A stretch of DNA of 64,000 bases from Dioszegia crocea (lineage: Eukaryota > Basidiomycota > Tremellomycetes > Tremellales > Bulleribasidiaceae), in assembly GCA_001600615.1 (NCBI GenBank), contig BCKK01000002.1, forward strand, positions 1,332,809 to 1,396,808, read 5' to 3'. Position 1 is the first letter of the stretch; every line of letters starts with the position of its first letter. Below the pieces are notes generated by a model that was not told the DNA's origin, did no database searches, and worked only from the letters and a program-made list of their open reading frames with translations. Both the position numbers and the translations under genes were made by a program. Positions 20,845-32,508 of the stretch are shown here, one piece after another.

Positions 20845-21202
20845 TTTGATTGTGTGCTGAGTTGGAAATTGAAGGGTTGTTATAGAGGTATGTGGATGTT
20901 GAGGCAATAAGTAGAGGGTGTGAGGCCTTTTTAGTCAGCTGGCGCCCGTCGGCTCGGGAGTGGGGCTCGGCAACTGACGCCATATCGGCCGAGGCCGAAA
21001 GTGCCCCGGAACCGATGGCGGGATTACAGGAATGTGGCGGTCTCCTCTAGTCCGGGAGGGGTATCCTTCATGGCTACTGTGACCTGATACAGCGTCGCTA
21101 GGATTTACAGCGGTAGGCCTGTGACAGAAGAGTCCCTAGTCCCAGTATCGCCCCGCGTTGCCAAGCACAAATGACATCTACCTCTAGATAGCAAACTTCA
21201 CC
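20845..21202. other. SOD1 upstream region
   Basis: No gene. This 358-base gap holds the SOD1 promoter and the 3' end of HIS1. AGGGG/CCCCT-like stress-response cores occur near 21055 and a GC-rich segment near 20940-21020. No TATA box stands out. Confidence 0.45.
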
Positions 21203-22555
21203 CTATACTCCCACACGGCAGTTCTCCAACGCCATAATCAACACATCCTCCGCCCCAGCCGCCTCGAGCTCATCCATCACCCGCGCCACCTCCTTCTTCT
21301 CCACCATAGCGCTGACCGCAACCCATCCATTCTCGTCTAATGGACTGACGGTCGGTGCGCGTCGGCCCGGGGTGATTCTGAGTGCCTCATCCAGTGCGTC
21401 ACGCTGGATATTGTATGACGCATAGACGTATCGCTTCGCAGCGATCACACCTGCGATTCGGGATTTGATCATGGGAATTATGGGGGCGAGGGTAGGGGTG
21501 AGTGTGGGGTGAGGGGTTCGAGATGTGATGAGGACTGCTTCGGATGAGAGGAGGGTGTGGATTGCGTGCAACCCTGCAGCTCGCATAGTATCGCCAGATT
21601 CTAAAAATCAGTATATGGATCAAGCGGTTGTTGATAGTCTAAGTCGAGCAAGGTCAAAACAACATACCGACGAGATCAACTAAGATAGTCAGCTTGAGAT
21701 TCTGATACCTTTCATATGTCCATCTTCAACTCACCAATACCATCCGCCATACCAAGAGCACAAGCAGCCTCGACACTCCCACCAACATACTCGACCGAAG
21801 TCTTGGATTCCCGACCCTTGCCCTCGCTCTGCGCACCTACTCGCTCGTCCACGCCCTTGAACAGCTCTCCAGCCAGCACCTCGAAGCTCGTTGCGATCCG
21901 TTTGCCACTCAGCTCCTCTATCGTCTGGTGGGGGCTCTGTACGGGGACCTGCACTTGGAGTTTGCACTTGCCAAAGCCGAGAGGGAGGAGCTCGGTGATT
22001 TCGTCGGCGTGGGTAGACTCGGCTATGACGTCTTGGCCTGTTATGCCTAGAGCTACGGAACCGAGGGCTACAAATCGAGGGATATCGCCTGCGGGGAGGA
22101 AGACACTGGCGGTCAGCATGGCAACGATTGCAGGTAGATAAGGCCACAGAGAGCTCGCAGCCAGAAACATTATTAGGGAGGGGGACTTACAGAGCTATTG
22201 GGTGGTTCTGCACGAGAGCAACGTCTAACCGGTGGGCACGGTTGTATTTGATATCAGCACCTTGTGGTATCAGTATTGAGTCCGTCTCGCACACCTGATC
22301 GATGCACAGATAGGGCCGGCGTAACTCACCTGCCAACAGCTCGAGACACTTTTCGTTCAGTCTCCCCTTCTTCGGCACGGCAAACAGCAGCCTGTCCTTC
22401 AGATTCTCCACCAACAATCCCATCGCCGATTCTGCGCCGAATCTTGACTTGGCTTCCGATGGGCTGAGCGCCGCGGTGTGAGGTGGGGAACCCGTCCGGG
22501 CAGAGAGGGGGACATGGGGGAGGGCGGCCGGAGATCGGCCGTTTGGCTGCTCCAT
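21203..22555 (-). CDS. HIS1: ATP phosphoribosyltransferase (histidine biosynthesis)
   Basis: Catalyses the first step of histidine synthesis, joining ATP and PRPP to give phosphoribosyl-ATP. Conserved parts in order: RLLFAVPKKGRLNEKCLELL, ADIKYNRAHRLDVALVQNHP, FLPAGDIPRFVALGSVALGI with TGQDV (substrate loop), LLPLGFGKCKLQVQVP, EYVGGSVEAACALGMADGIV (PRPP-binding region) and the C-terminal regulatory domain ending ALENCRVGV, which in the long HisG form binds histidine for feedback. At least four introns. The start at 22555 has a CCACCATGG context; a Met 12 codons upstream (22591) is also in frame. No clear Gcn4 box (TGACTC) is visible upstream. Confidence 0.94.
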
Positions 22556-23127
22556 GGTGGATTTGAGCGAGATTTGTGTGGATAGAATCAAAAGAAGACG
22601 TCGCTAGGGACAACTATGGGCGGTTCTGGGGTGCCTACTCTGAAGATAGATGTGGATGTGGAACGTAGATGAACAGTATGAGGAGGGCACGTTTTTGGGT
22701 GTCAACATTTTGAGCGGACTCGAACTTGTAGCGAGCCTAAATCCAACCGGGCTATAGCCGGGATGATTGTTAGGCGCGCCACGCGTCGGCGCCAAGCTGC
22801 GTCGTCCATATGCATACAACCACCGGTGCTAATTCAACAAACCTCAATCACTATACAACATACCTTGCAGTCAGAACACACATTGAAGCACCGGAAACAT
22901 ATGCTATAAAGCCAAAAGACAGGTCAAAGGTCGACGCTCCCTATACCCGTTTCAAACATATCGCTAGCTGTATTACCCCGTGAGGTACACAACTCCCCCG
23001 TCGACCAGTCTTGTGAGTACTTGTTGTCCTGGATACTGGAGTGGGTCGGTTCTAATCTTGCAGCTTCTATTGCACTCTCACTCTGATTTGATCACAGCAT
23101 TTCTCTACATTTACTGGTCGAGCTGAA
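22556..23127. other. Divergent promoter region, HIS1 / SH3 protein
   Basis: No supported gene. The region near 22730-22800 is GC-rich, with an imperfect inverted repeat around CCGGGCTATAGCCGGG (near 22749). The part after 22990 has a GTGAGTAC-like donor and several possible acceptors, so the SH3 gene may have a 5'-UTR intron. Confidence 0.45.
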
Positions 23128-24813
23128 ATGAGCGAAGCAACTCGGGCTGAAGGGGAAGAGAGGATGACAGAGACGGGCGTGAAGGTGGAGCAGACAGGCG
23201 TGGAGGAGACGGGCAGCGCGAAGCCAGTCGAAGGTGGGTCACGACTCCACGTTTGCCCTACCGAAAAGAATTAGCAAACTGAGCGCGTAGATCCAACACA
23301 AAGCTCCGGGCCTATGCCGACGACGGCAGACCGCATACAACCCCCCACCCAGTCCTCCAGTAATCATCTCTCTACCTCCCCCTCCACTTCCACCTCTGCT
23401 TCTTCTGCCATGGGAGAAAGCACGACGGCCAAGAACCTGTCTCGCCGTTCATCTCAGTTCCACTCGTCTCGCCCCGCCCCACCCTCCCCGGCACCCTCCC
23501 GCCGGGCGTCACAAATCCACTCTCCAGCCTTGTCCAGTCGCGACCGTGCGTCATCAACCTCTTCGTCGGCTGGGCATATGAGCGCTACCGCAAGCCAATC
23601 TGGAGCCAGCGGTTTCGGTACTGGCTCAGCTAGCGGGCTAGCGAGGAAGCTCAGTCAGAGCCAGGGCGCGTCGCTGTCCAGCCGGAACAGCATTTCCAAA
23701 AATAGGCCGAGGAGCAGTCTGGGGACGGCAATGTATACTGGAGAGGGTTCAGAAGACGTCCATCCGGCACCTTTGCCGTTCGGGGAGAAGGAGAAGGATA
23801 AGGTCAAAGACAGGTCGCGGTTGTCCCATTCGGCTCCATCACCCAATCGGACCCCGTCCATCGACCGCAGCCTCGATAGCCCTGCGAAATCCGCTGCGGC
23901 CGCATCCCACGCATCAACACCCTCTACCGCGTTCTCAACTACCAATGAACACAATCACTCTGGCACCCCCGTCTCCTCCTCCATCTCACCCACCAACATC
24001 TCCCCTGCCAAAACACCGTCGCGTAAGCCATCGACCGGAGCCGTCATTATACGTGACTATGGTTTCCCGTCATCTGACGAACGATTCCACGGCCGTGGCC
24101 AACCCATCCCACCGGCCGAGTCTTCCTCATCTGCCCGGCTGTCGTCTTTCCTCGCTTCATCTGCCTCTCCGTCCGAGCGACGCGGCTCGGCGGCGAGTGA
24201 AAGCAAGCGCGAAAAGGAGAAGGGCTGGAGCTTCTCCATGCTTAGCTGGCGGGGCTTCATCGGGCGCAGTTCGAGGTCCAATTCGCGGTCCGAAGCGGGT
24301 GGAGCTCCCGGCGTAGGCGGTACTGGGCCCCTGGACCAGAGTCAACGGAGCGCGGATGCCGACTCGGAGCCGGATCTCCTACACACTGGGGTTGAGGGTG
24401 CGGAGGATGACTACGCATTTGAAAGCAGTAGCGAGGATGACGAGGAGCCCTTTGGGCTGTACCGCGCTGCATACCCCTTCGAGGCTGAGGGAGAGCATGA
24501 AATCTCGCTAGAGGACGGAGAAGTTGTGGAGGTCAAGGGAAGGGGAGGTGGGGAAGGATGGGTCATTGCGGTCAAATTGAAGAAGAAGGGTTCGGCGACT
24601 GAAGCTGGGACGGCGAGCGGGAGCGAAGGTCCCAAGGACATGATCGAGGGTTTGGTACCCGAGGGGTATCTTGAGAAGGTTGACGAGGAGGAACTGCGGT
24701 CGGGCATGATACATGCGGGTTTCCAAGGCGGGCAGAGGCACCCCGTAGCTCCCGGTGGTATCAGTGAGGAGCCAGAGGAGACGAGTGACTTGGAGACTGG
24801 GGCAGGGCATTGA
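23128..24813 (+). CDS. SH3-domain protein with long Ser-rich N-terminus
   Basis: About 540 residues. Exon 1 starts MSEATRAEGEERMTETGVKV; after a ~55-nt intron the frame continues to the stop. The first 370 residues are Ser/Pro/Thr/Arg-rich and disordered, with many RxxS phospho-type sites (LSRRSSQFHSSR, SRRASQIHS). A short conserved-looking patch, EKGWSFSMLSWRGFIGRSSR, precedes an acidic stretch. An SH3 domain closes the protein: ALYxF-type start GLYRAAYPFEAEGEHEISLE, DGEVVEV, GEGWVIAVK, and the end EGLVPEGYLEKV. Insertions in its RT and n-Src loop regions are Lys- and Ser/Gly-rich. The acidic lead-in plus one SH3 domain recalls the Nbp2/Skb5 adaptors of kinase and phosphatase signalling, but I cannot assign it firmly. 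Confidence 0.82.
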
Positions 24814-24944
24814 TGGCATTTGGAGTGTAGGGGGATGATGGACATTGTGTAGGAAGGGTGAGCACGGGGATGTAGTCACATTCTGTAGCTATACGTTTGG
24901 TCTCGAATCTAGGTTACTGCTATAAGAGCTGGCGAGTCGGCTAT

Positions 24945-25522
24945 CTACCAAAGCTTCTCCTGCTGCGCCATGTAGACATCCTCCAGCAATCCTTCTGGCA
25001 CATACACCATCTCCATCGGTGGCCCTTCCATACCGTACATCAACCTCATCGCCAGCAGGGGAATGGGGATTGTAAGTCGTGTGCAGGATATGATGGGGTA
25101 GGCATATTCGTAATCTCGGAAGTCGGTTGTGTAGTTGTTGAAGTCTGTATGGCCCATACTTCCATCTTCGGGGAGGAAGGAGTAAACCGTTCCGGAGATG
25201 AAGTCTAAGGATAACATTTCGAGGGGGGAGGTCTGGGGGGGTCGTTGGACGCAAATGCCAATGTCGCAGATGTGGGTGATGGCGCTGATGAAGCCCGTCT
25301 CGTAGAACCAGATTCGGAGGACGCTACTCGGGTGACGAGCCTTGACGAAATAGTGAGTTTTGGTACGAGAAACGATGTGCTGCATCCAACTATCGGTGGG
25401 ACTGTATCATCAGCCACTGCTAGTCTGGTCCGGGAGCCCTCGACACTTGGTTCGTAGACTCACGTGCTGGACACGGGAAGGATGATGTTAGCCGCTTGTA
25501 GCGCGCTACTGTAGGGATCCAT
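24945..25522 (-). CDS. Small conserved-looking protein, PUA/ASCH-like (tentative)
   Basis: About 166 residues from two exons: MDPYSSALQAANIILPVSST, an intron near 25387-25465, then WMQHIVSRTKTHYFVKARHP and SSVLRIWFYETGFISAITHI with CDIGICVQRP. The pattern of a short basic strand, 'KxRHPxSVxRIWFYET' and 'ISAITHICDI' recalls the PUA-like/ASCH fold seen in small proteins proposed to bind modified nucleic acids. The rest (SFLPEDGSMGHTDFNNYTTD, YEYAYPIIS, YVPEGLLEDVYMAQQEKLW) is well ordered in composition and gives no further clue. No signal peptide or membrane helix. The fold assignment is my inference; the gene itself is well supported by its splice sites and composition. Confidence 0.7.
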
Positions 25523-26363
25523 CTTGAGCAGGTAGTATATTAAAGGTGCGTTCATCAATTCGGACAAGTAGGTGGAGGTGGTCTGCGGCGGGTAGATGGT
25601 CGCGGTTGCACGGACCGTGTGTGTGTGTGTGTGTGTGTCACGAAGCTCAGATCCAGATCGATAACAGGGCTTCGAAAGATCTCTGCATCTTCACATATAC
25701 ACCATGCCTCGTTTTCCTGAGCTATCAGGTTGTGTCCGGGCTTACTTCATCCACCCGTTGTCCACATCTCTACTCTGTGCATGTATTGTCTACCTCGTCG
25801 TGGATCGAGCAAGGACAGATCATACCGCGCCGGGGCCGGGCCCTGTTTCAGCCGTGTTTCAGAATGCACATGCGCACGGGCATCGACTCCTCCACCCAAA
25901 CTTAAATCGGCCGACCAATGTGAGATCAGGCATGCATCAACCTCTCGACCCCTTCACATAAAGACATGTACGAAGCCATCAGCATCGCATTCATCGCTTG
26001 TCATGAGTGCAGAGATTGGAAGCTTGCTCTGGCCGACCATGGGCACGCTCACACGAACGTTGGTTGATGATCTACACACGCGTTCTTCGTTTCAGAAGTC
26101 CCTTTTGTGCTAGCAGTTTGACGTCCTTTGGCTCATCCTTCTTCCTTGCCGCAAAGGTATCATACAGCTCACCTTTAGATATCATACCTGCCAGCCGGAT
26201 GCGATAGACTTCCACTTCCGACCCCACCCTTGATCGACCGCCTTGGACTTTCCAGCTCCGCTCATACCGCATTCGACCACCTTTGGGGTATTCAACATCC
26301 CTTGGCCGCAGTGCCCATACCCACTTCGCCTCCGCTTGCCCTCTCATATAGAGCGAAGCCAAA
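25523..26363. other. Region between the PUA-like gene and the low-complexity gene
   Basis: It holds a (GT)11 repeat and overlapping short ORFs on the + strand near 25546-26113 with no conserved features. The right part carries an antisense ORF at 26072-26386, listed separately. It should include the promoters of both flanking genes, which are divergent. Confidence 0.4.
25617..25638. repeat. (GT)11 microsatellite
   Basis: Eleven uninterrupted GT units, about 95 bases upstream of the PUA/ASCH-like gene's start codon, so in its promoter or 5' leader. Confidence 0.95.
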
Positions 26364-26386
26364 ATGACCCCCAAGCCCGCATCCAT
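26072..26386 (-). CDS. Possible small antisense ORF overlapping the start of the low-complexity gene
   Basis: An uninterrupted 104-codon ORF whose composition looks more like protein than its neighbours: basic and hydrophobic residues alternate (AEAKWVWALRPRDVEYPKGG, EVEVYRIRLAGMISKGELYD) and the end is Lys/Arg-rich (LLAQKGLLKRRTRV). It overlaps the first 23 bases of the divergent gene, and its downstream part occupies that gene's likely promoter. No family is recognised. It could be a small basic protein (for example organellar), part of a spliced gene, or chance. Confidence 0.25.
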   Translation of the reverse strand: MDAGLGVILASLYMRGQAEAKWVWALRPRDVEYPKGGRMRYERSWKVQGGRSRVGSEVEVYRIRLAGMISKGELYDTFAARKKDEPKDVKLLAQKGLLKRRTRV

Positions 26387-29300
26387 CCTCTCGTCTCACC
26401 CCCTCGTCCCTCCGGCTACTACCAACGCCGCCGCCGGTTCATCCTCCACCCCCGCCATCGTCCATCACGAGCACCACGATATCAAGGTGCAATCCGACGG
26501 TAAGATCATCGAGACTACCACCGTCGAGGATACCCAGGCCTTACCAGCTGTCGATCCAGTTAGGGAAGGAGGTGGAAAGAAGAAGAAAAAGAAGAATAAG
26601 GGTAAAGGGAAGGCAGCGACAGTTGCAAACGCGGATGAAGACGGAGAGGAAATTATAGAGGTCATCACAAGTACCACACCTGCCGCACCAGGAGATCCTG
26701 TAGGCACCACTACAAACACCACCATCATCGCTCATACCCATCCAGTCATCTCTGATCCGATTCCCCCTACTCCCCCCATCCCTATCATTGCTCCAATCGC
26801 CAAACCTCCATCGATAGCGCCAAAGGTCCCGATGGACTTTACCGATCCCAACGACGACGAAGAAGTTGTCATTCGGACAGTGACTGAGACCACCAAAATC
26901 AGACGCCAACCTACCCCTCCCATCCCTGCCGCTGCACCCAGCATCGCCCCCACCGCTCCTCAGACGGTGATTGTCACCAAGTCAGTCTTTGACCCCGCAC
27001 CTTCGGTCAATCCCCCATCCAGTATTGCCCCCGTCCCTATCGCCGTTGCGGCCCCGCCAACGGTCATTTCTGTTATCCCACCTCCGGCTACTGTTGCTCC
27101 TCCTCCCTCGGTATTCAGTCAGCCCGTTCCGGCCGTCATCACCGTGACTCAGCGTGCACCTACTGTACGCGCTCCCTCCTCTCGTGCGCCATCCATCTAC
27201 GCTCCCTCCGCCCGCGCTCCTACCATCTCCCTCCCTAGCAGAGAGAGGATATACGATAAAGAAGTCATCACCGAGACCACCACCGAGACAGTCACTCGGC
27301 ACGTGCCCAAGCACTCGTCACCTAAGGCCAAACTGGTCCCCCTCGTTGTACCTACCGTCGCACCACCACCAACAGTCATCGCTGCCCCATCCCTTGCCCC
27401 TCTGCCCACTGTCGCCCCCTCCCCACCATCTCCCGCGCCGAGCCACAGATCGCACCGCTCACACCGGTCTCACAGATCCCATCACCACCCAGAGGTCATT
27501 GTGAATATCACGGTCCCCTCCGCCCCTGCTCCTGCCCCACCTTATATTCCCCTCGTCATACCGGACGTATCGATCACACCGCCTACTGCACCTGTCATCA
27601 CCACCACTTCTTTCGCCCCCGGCCCCACTCCTCCCTCTCCAGCTATTTCCAACCGCTCCTTTAACTTGTCTGGCGGGATGAAGCTCCCCAAATTCATGCG
27701 CTCGACTCCGAAGCCAGACCCGATCGAGGAAGAAGGCGACGTGGTTGAGAAAGTCACTACAACGACCTATGTCACCCGGAAGCCCTCCCCTCCTCCTCCG
27801 GCGAAGCACCATGTCGTTCAGAACCCGGTCATGTATGTCCAAAACATCACTCCGCCCCCTACCCCTGTTCATGGTCCTACTCGAGAGCAGGTGATTACCA
27901 CCACGGATCATCCACTTCCAGGCCAGACACGAACAATCACTCGGACTGTCCCGATCGCCTCCCCTCGTCCCGCCCCCGTCGCGATCCCCGCTGGGCCCCC
28001 TACTCCCGTCTCGCCTCCGCACCACCACGATACGGTAGTCGAGACTACCACTGTTGAGACTATAACCTACCCCTTCAAGTCTGGCTGTACGCCCCCTCCT
28101 GCCCTTGCTGCAGCCCCGAGTGTGCGCACTAGCGCGACGACCATCGGCAATCCGACGAGTCTGGGGTATGGTGATGCCCGAGTCAACGCTCTGGGCGATA
28201 CCATCACCACTACTACAACTACAGGATCTGCATCTGCCGCTGTGGTGTATCCTGGAACGCCTTACCGGGGCGACATCAAGCCCATCCCATACTGTAAGTT
28301 GTGTCGACCGTGTCTATGCAGATTACGAATAAGAGCTGACTGTCTAGTCGACTATTCAGCTATGATCAAGCGGACTCCACCGCGTCGAAATCGCCTCCTA
28401 GACTATGCGTCTCCCGTCCCGCATCAATCCCCCGATCTCGTTCCTCAGCAGTACACAACGACGACCATCATCCACCCGGCCCACGACATCACAACCAGCA
28501 CCACTGCGCCCCCTCCTGCCCCTACCCAAGCTCAGACGCAGTATCACCCAACCTCGCGCTCCCATACACCCCTCGTAGCCCCAACGTCCATCCTCCAGCG
28601 CGCCAAGACGCTCATTGCAGGCTCACCCCGTAACACACCTAATCCCGCGCCTCGGACCGTAGCGAGCATTTCAATGGACATTGACAGAGACGCGGCCGGA
28701 CACGAACATGTACATGCTCGTATGCATGACTACACCCAACTACCACAACGAGGCGGGGACCAGAGCTCTGCATTGGGTCTAGGTGTGGGAGGGAACACGC
28801 CGATGGTGGATCTGGCGGCTTTGACAGGGGTCGAGCTGGTGGAAACTAAGTCTGAGAGGAAGGAGCGGAAGCGTCGGGAGAAGGATGAAGAGCGCGAGAG
28901 GCGGGCAGATGAGAGGCAGCGAGAGAGAGAAGCGAGAGAGCCGGCCTATAAGCGTATAGGCGGTATGGCGCCCGGTCCAGGGTCTGAACGGTGAGCTTTG
29001 GCGTTGTTGATGAACACGAGATTGGGGCTGATCATGGTAGATATGCCGCTCCTGGTGATTTGGGAGAGATTGAGCGGAAGATTCGAGATCGGTACGAGAG
29101 GAAATTTGCGCCGGCGGGAGGATTGCCTGGAATGCCTGGGATGGGGATGAGAATGCCTGGAATGATGGGTATGGGGGGTATGAGAGGGTAAGTCAATGTC
29201 AGCCATAGTACTCTCCCATCTGCTGACATCTTAGACCTATGGGACCACCAATGTTTCCCGCCCCTCCTCCGCTTATGGCTAATCGGCCACCGATGTGGGG

Positions 29301-29646
29301 ACCGCCATTGATGCCCTCTATGGCTATGATGCCTGGGCTCATGGGTATGGGAGGGATGGGCATGGGAGGTATGCCGGGGATGATGCCTGGTATGATGCCG
29401 GGGATGATGCCTGGAATGATGGGAGGAATGCCAGGCATGCCAGGAATGCCAGGACAGGGGATGCCCGGCATGCAGGGTGTGGCCCCTGGAGGTGTGATGC
29501 CCGGGATGCAAGGGATGGCTGGCCCACAGGGAATGCAGGGGATGCAGGGGATGCCGGGAATGCAGAGGATGGGAGGGATGCCAGCCATGAGTGGTCATCG
29601 GAGAATGGCTACTGTGGCACCAAATAGCGCAGCCTATCCAGTGTAA
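26364..29646 (+). CDS. Large low-complexity protein with Met-Gly repeat C-terminus
   Basis: About 1,000 residues. It starts MTPKPASILSSHPLVPPATT; the first 700 residues are Pro/Thr/Val/Ala-rich, with recurring VVETTTVETITY- and EVITETTTETVTR-like segments and SHRSHRSHRSHRS. There is a Lys run (GGGKKKKKKNKGKGK) near the N-terminus. A charged helical segment (ETKSERKERKRREKDEERER) looks like a coiled coil, and LGEIERKIRDRYERKF follows after an intron. The last 170 residues are a Met/Gly/Pro repeat. Introns: a 54-nt one with donor near 28293, and ones near 28992-29040 and 29188-29233. No enzyme domain, signal peptide or membrane helix is seen. The family is not recognised; a structural or scaffold role is only a guess. 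Confidence 0.75.
29340..29590 (+). repeat. Met-Gly-Pro coding repeat (MGMGGMPGMMPGM type)
   Basis: A run of degenerate 6-15-nt units built on ATGCCTGG/ATGCCGGG/ATGGGA, coding for repeats such as GMGGMPGMMPGMMPGMMPGM and MQGMQGMPGMQRMGGM. Codons vary between units (GGT, GGG, GGA, GGC; CCT, CCG, CCA), so the protein repeat is better conserved than the DNA. This suggests selection on the peptide rather than very recent slippage. Confidence 0.9.
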
Positions 29647-29800
29647 ATATCAATCCTAGAGGTTTACATTCAGTGCCTGTGCACATGTCAATTGCCTTAT
29701 GCGAGTCAGCAAACAACATCGCTGAGACATCCGCACAGACAAGAGAGCACCCTAGTTGCATGCTGATCGCTGAGTCCTAACCCATCATAAAGTCGCCAGA

Positions 29801-32063
<2,263 letters not shown>

Positions 32064-32508
32064 GGTGTAAGAGATGATTTTCTTTCGGGAGTTTTTGGAG
32101 TGATAGCAAGTGTCTCTTCCTGCTTCTAATGCTGTGTTCTGCTGAGTGAGATTGCAGTGACAAAGCTAGGTATGGAGATGGAAGGAGTAATATAGATCGC
32201 GGAATCCCCACCGTAGCCGTCGCCGCCGCTGCCGATAAATCCGCTTCCGCGAAAATGGTCAGTTCCGGCCGGCAGGTTACGAGTGAGGGCCACACTTAAA
32301 GTATGGGCAGGAGATGCTATGCATATGCATTTGATGTTGGATTCTATGCTATTGCGGATACTCACCGCGGCGCCGATTGTGTTATCTACAATTGAAAGAC
32401 AGAGAATAAGGGAGGAAGATGCACAACGGGGAGAAGGATCTCGAAACTTTGACAAAAATAATTTCCGGGACCTTCAATCTGATCTTGCCAGCTCACTCCT
32501 CACTGAGC
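32064..32508. other. LPD1 upstream region
   Basis: No supported gene. This tandem gap holds the LPD1 promoter and the 3' end of the nucleotidyltransferase gene. A GC-rich block with clustered CCGC/GCCG repeats lies near 32208-32275, roughly 150-210 bases upstream of the LPD1 start. Confidence 0.45.

Noticed and set aside
22730..22810. GC-rich inverted repeat considered as a tRNA or structured RNA
   Set aside because: No tRNA A/B box or cloverleaf can be drawn; only a short CCGGGCTATAGCCGGG palindrome is present.
26465..28028. Long minus-strand ORFs across the low-complexity gene
   Set aside because: Gly/Arg/Val-rich shadows of a Pro/Thr/Ala-rich coding strand; they contain none of its splice logic.
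29032..29598. Minus-strand His/Ser-rich and Ile/Pro-rich repeat ORFs (129-188 codons)
   Set aside because: Both are antisense shadows of the Met-Gly coding repeat: ATG/GGN/CCN repeats read backwards give CAT/NCC/NGG codons.
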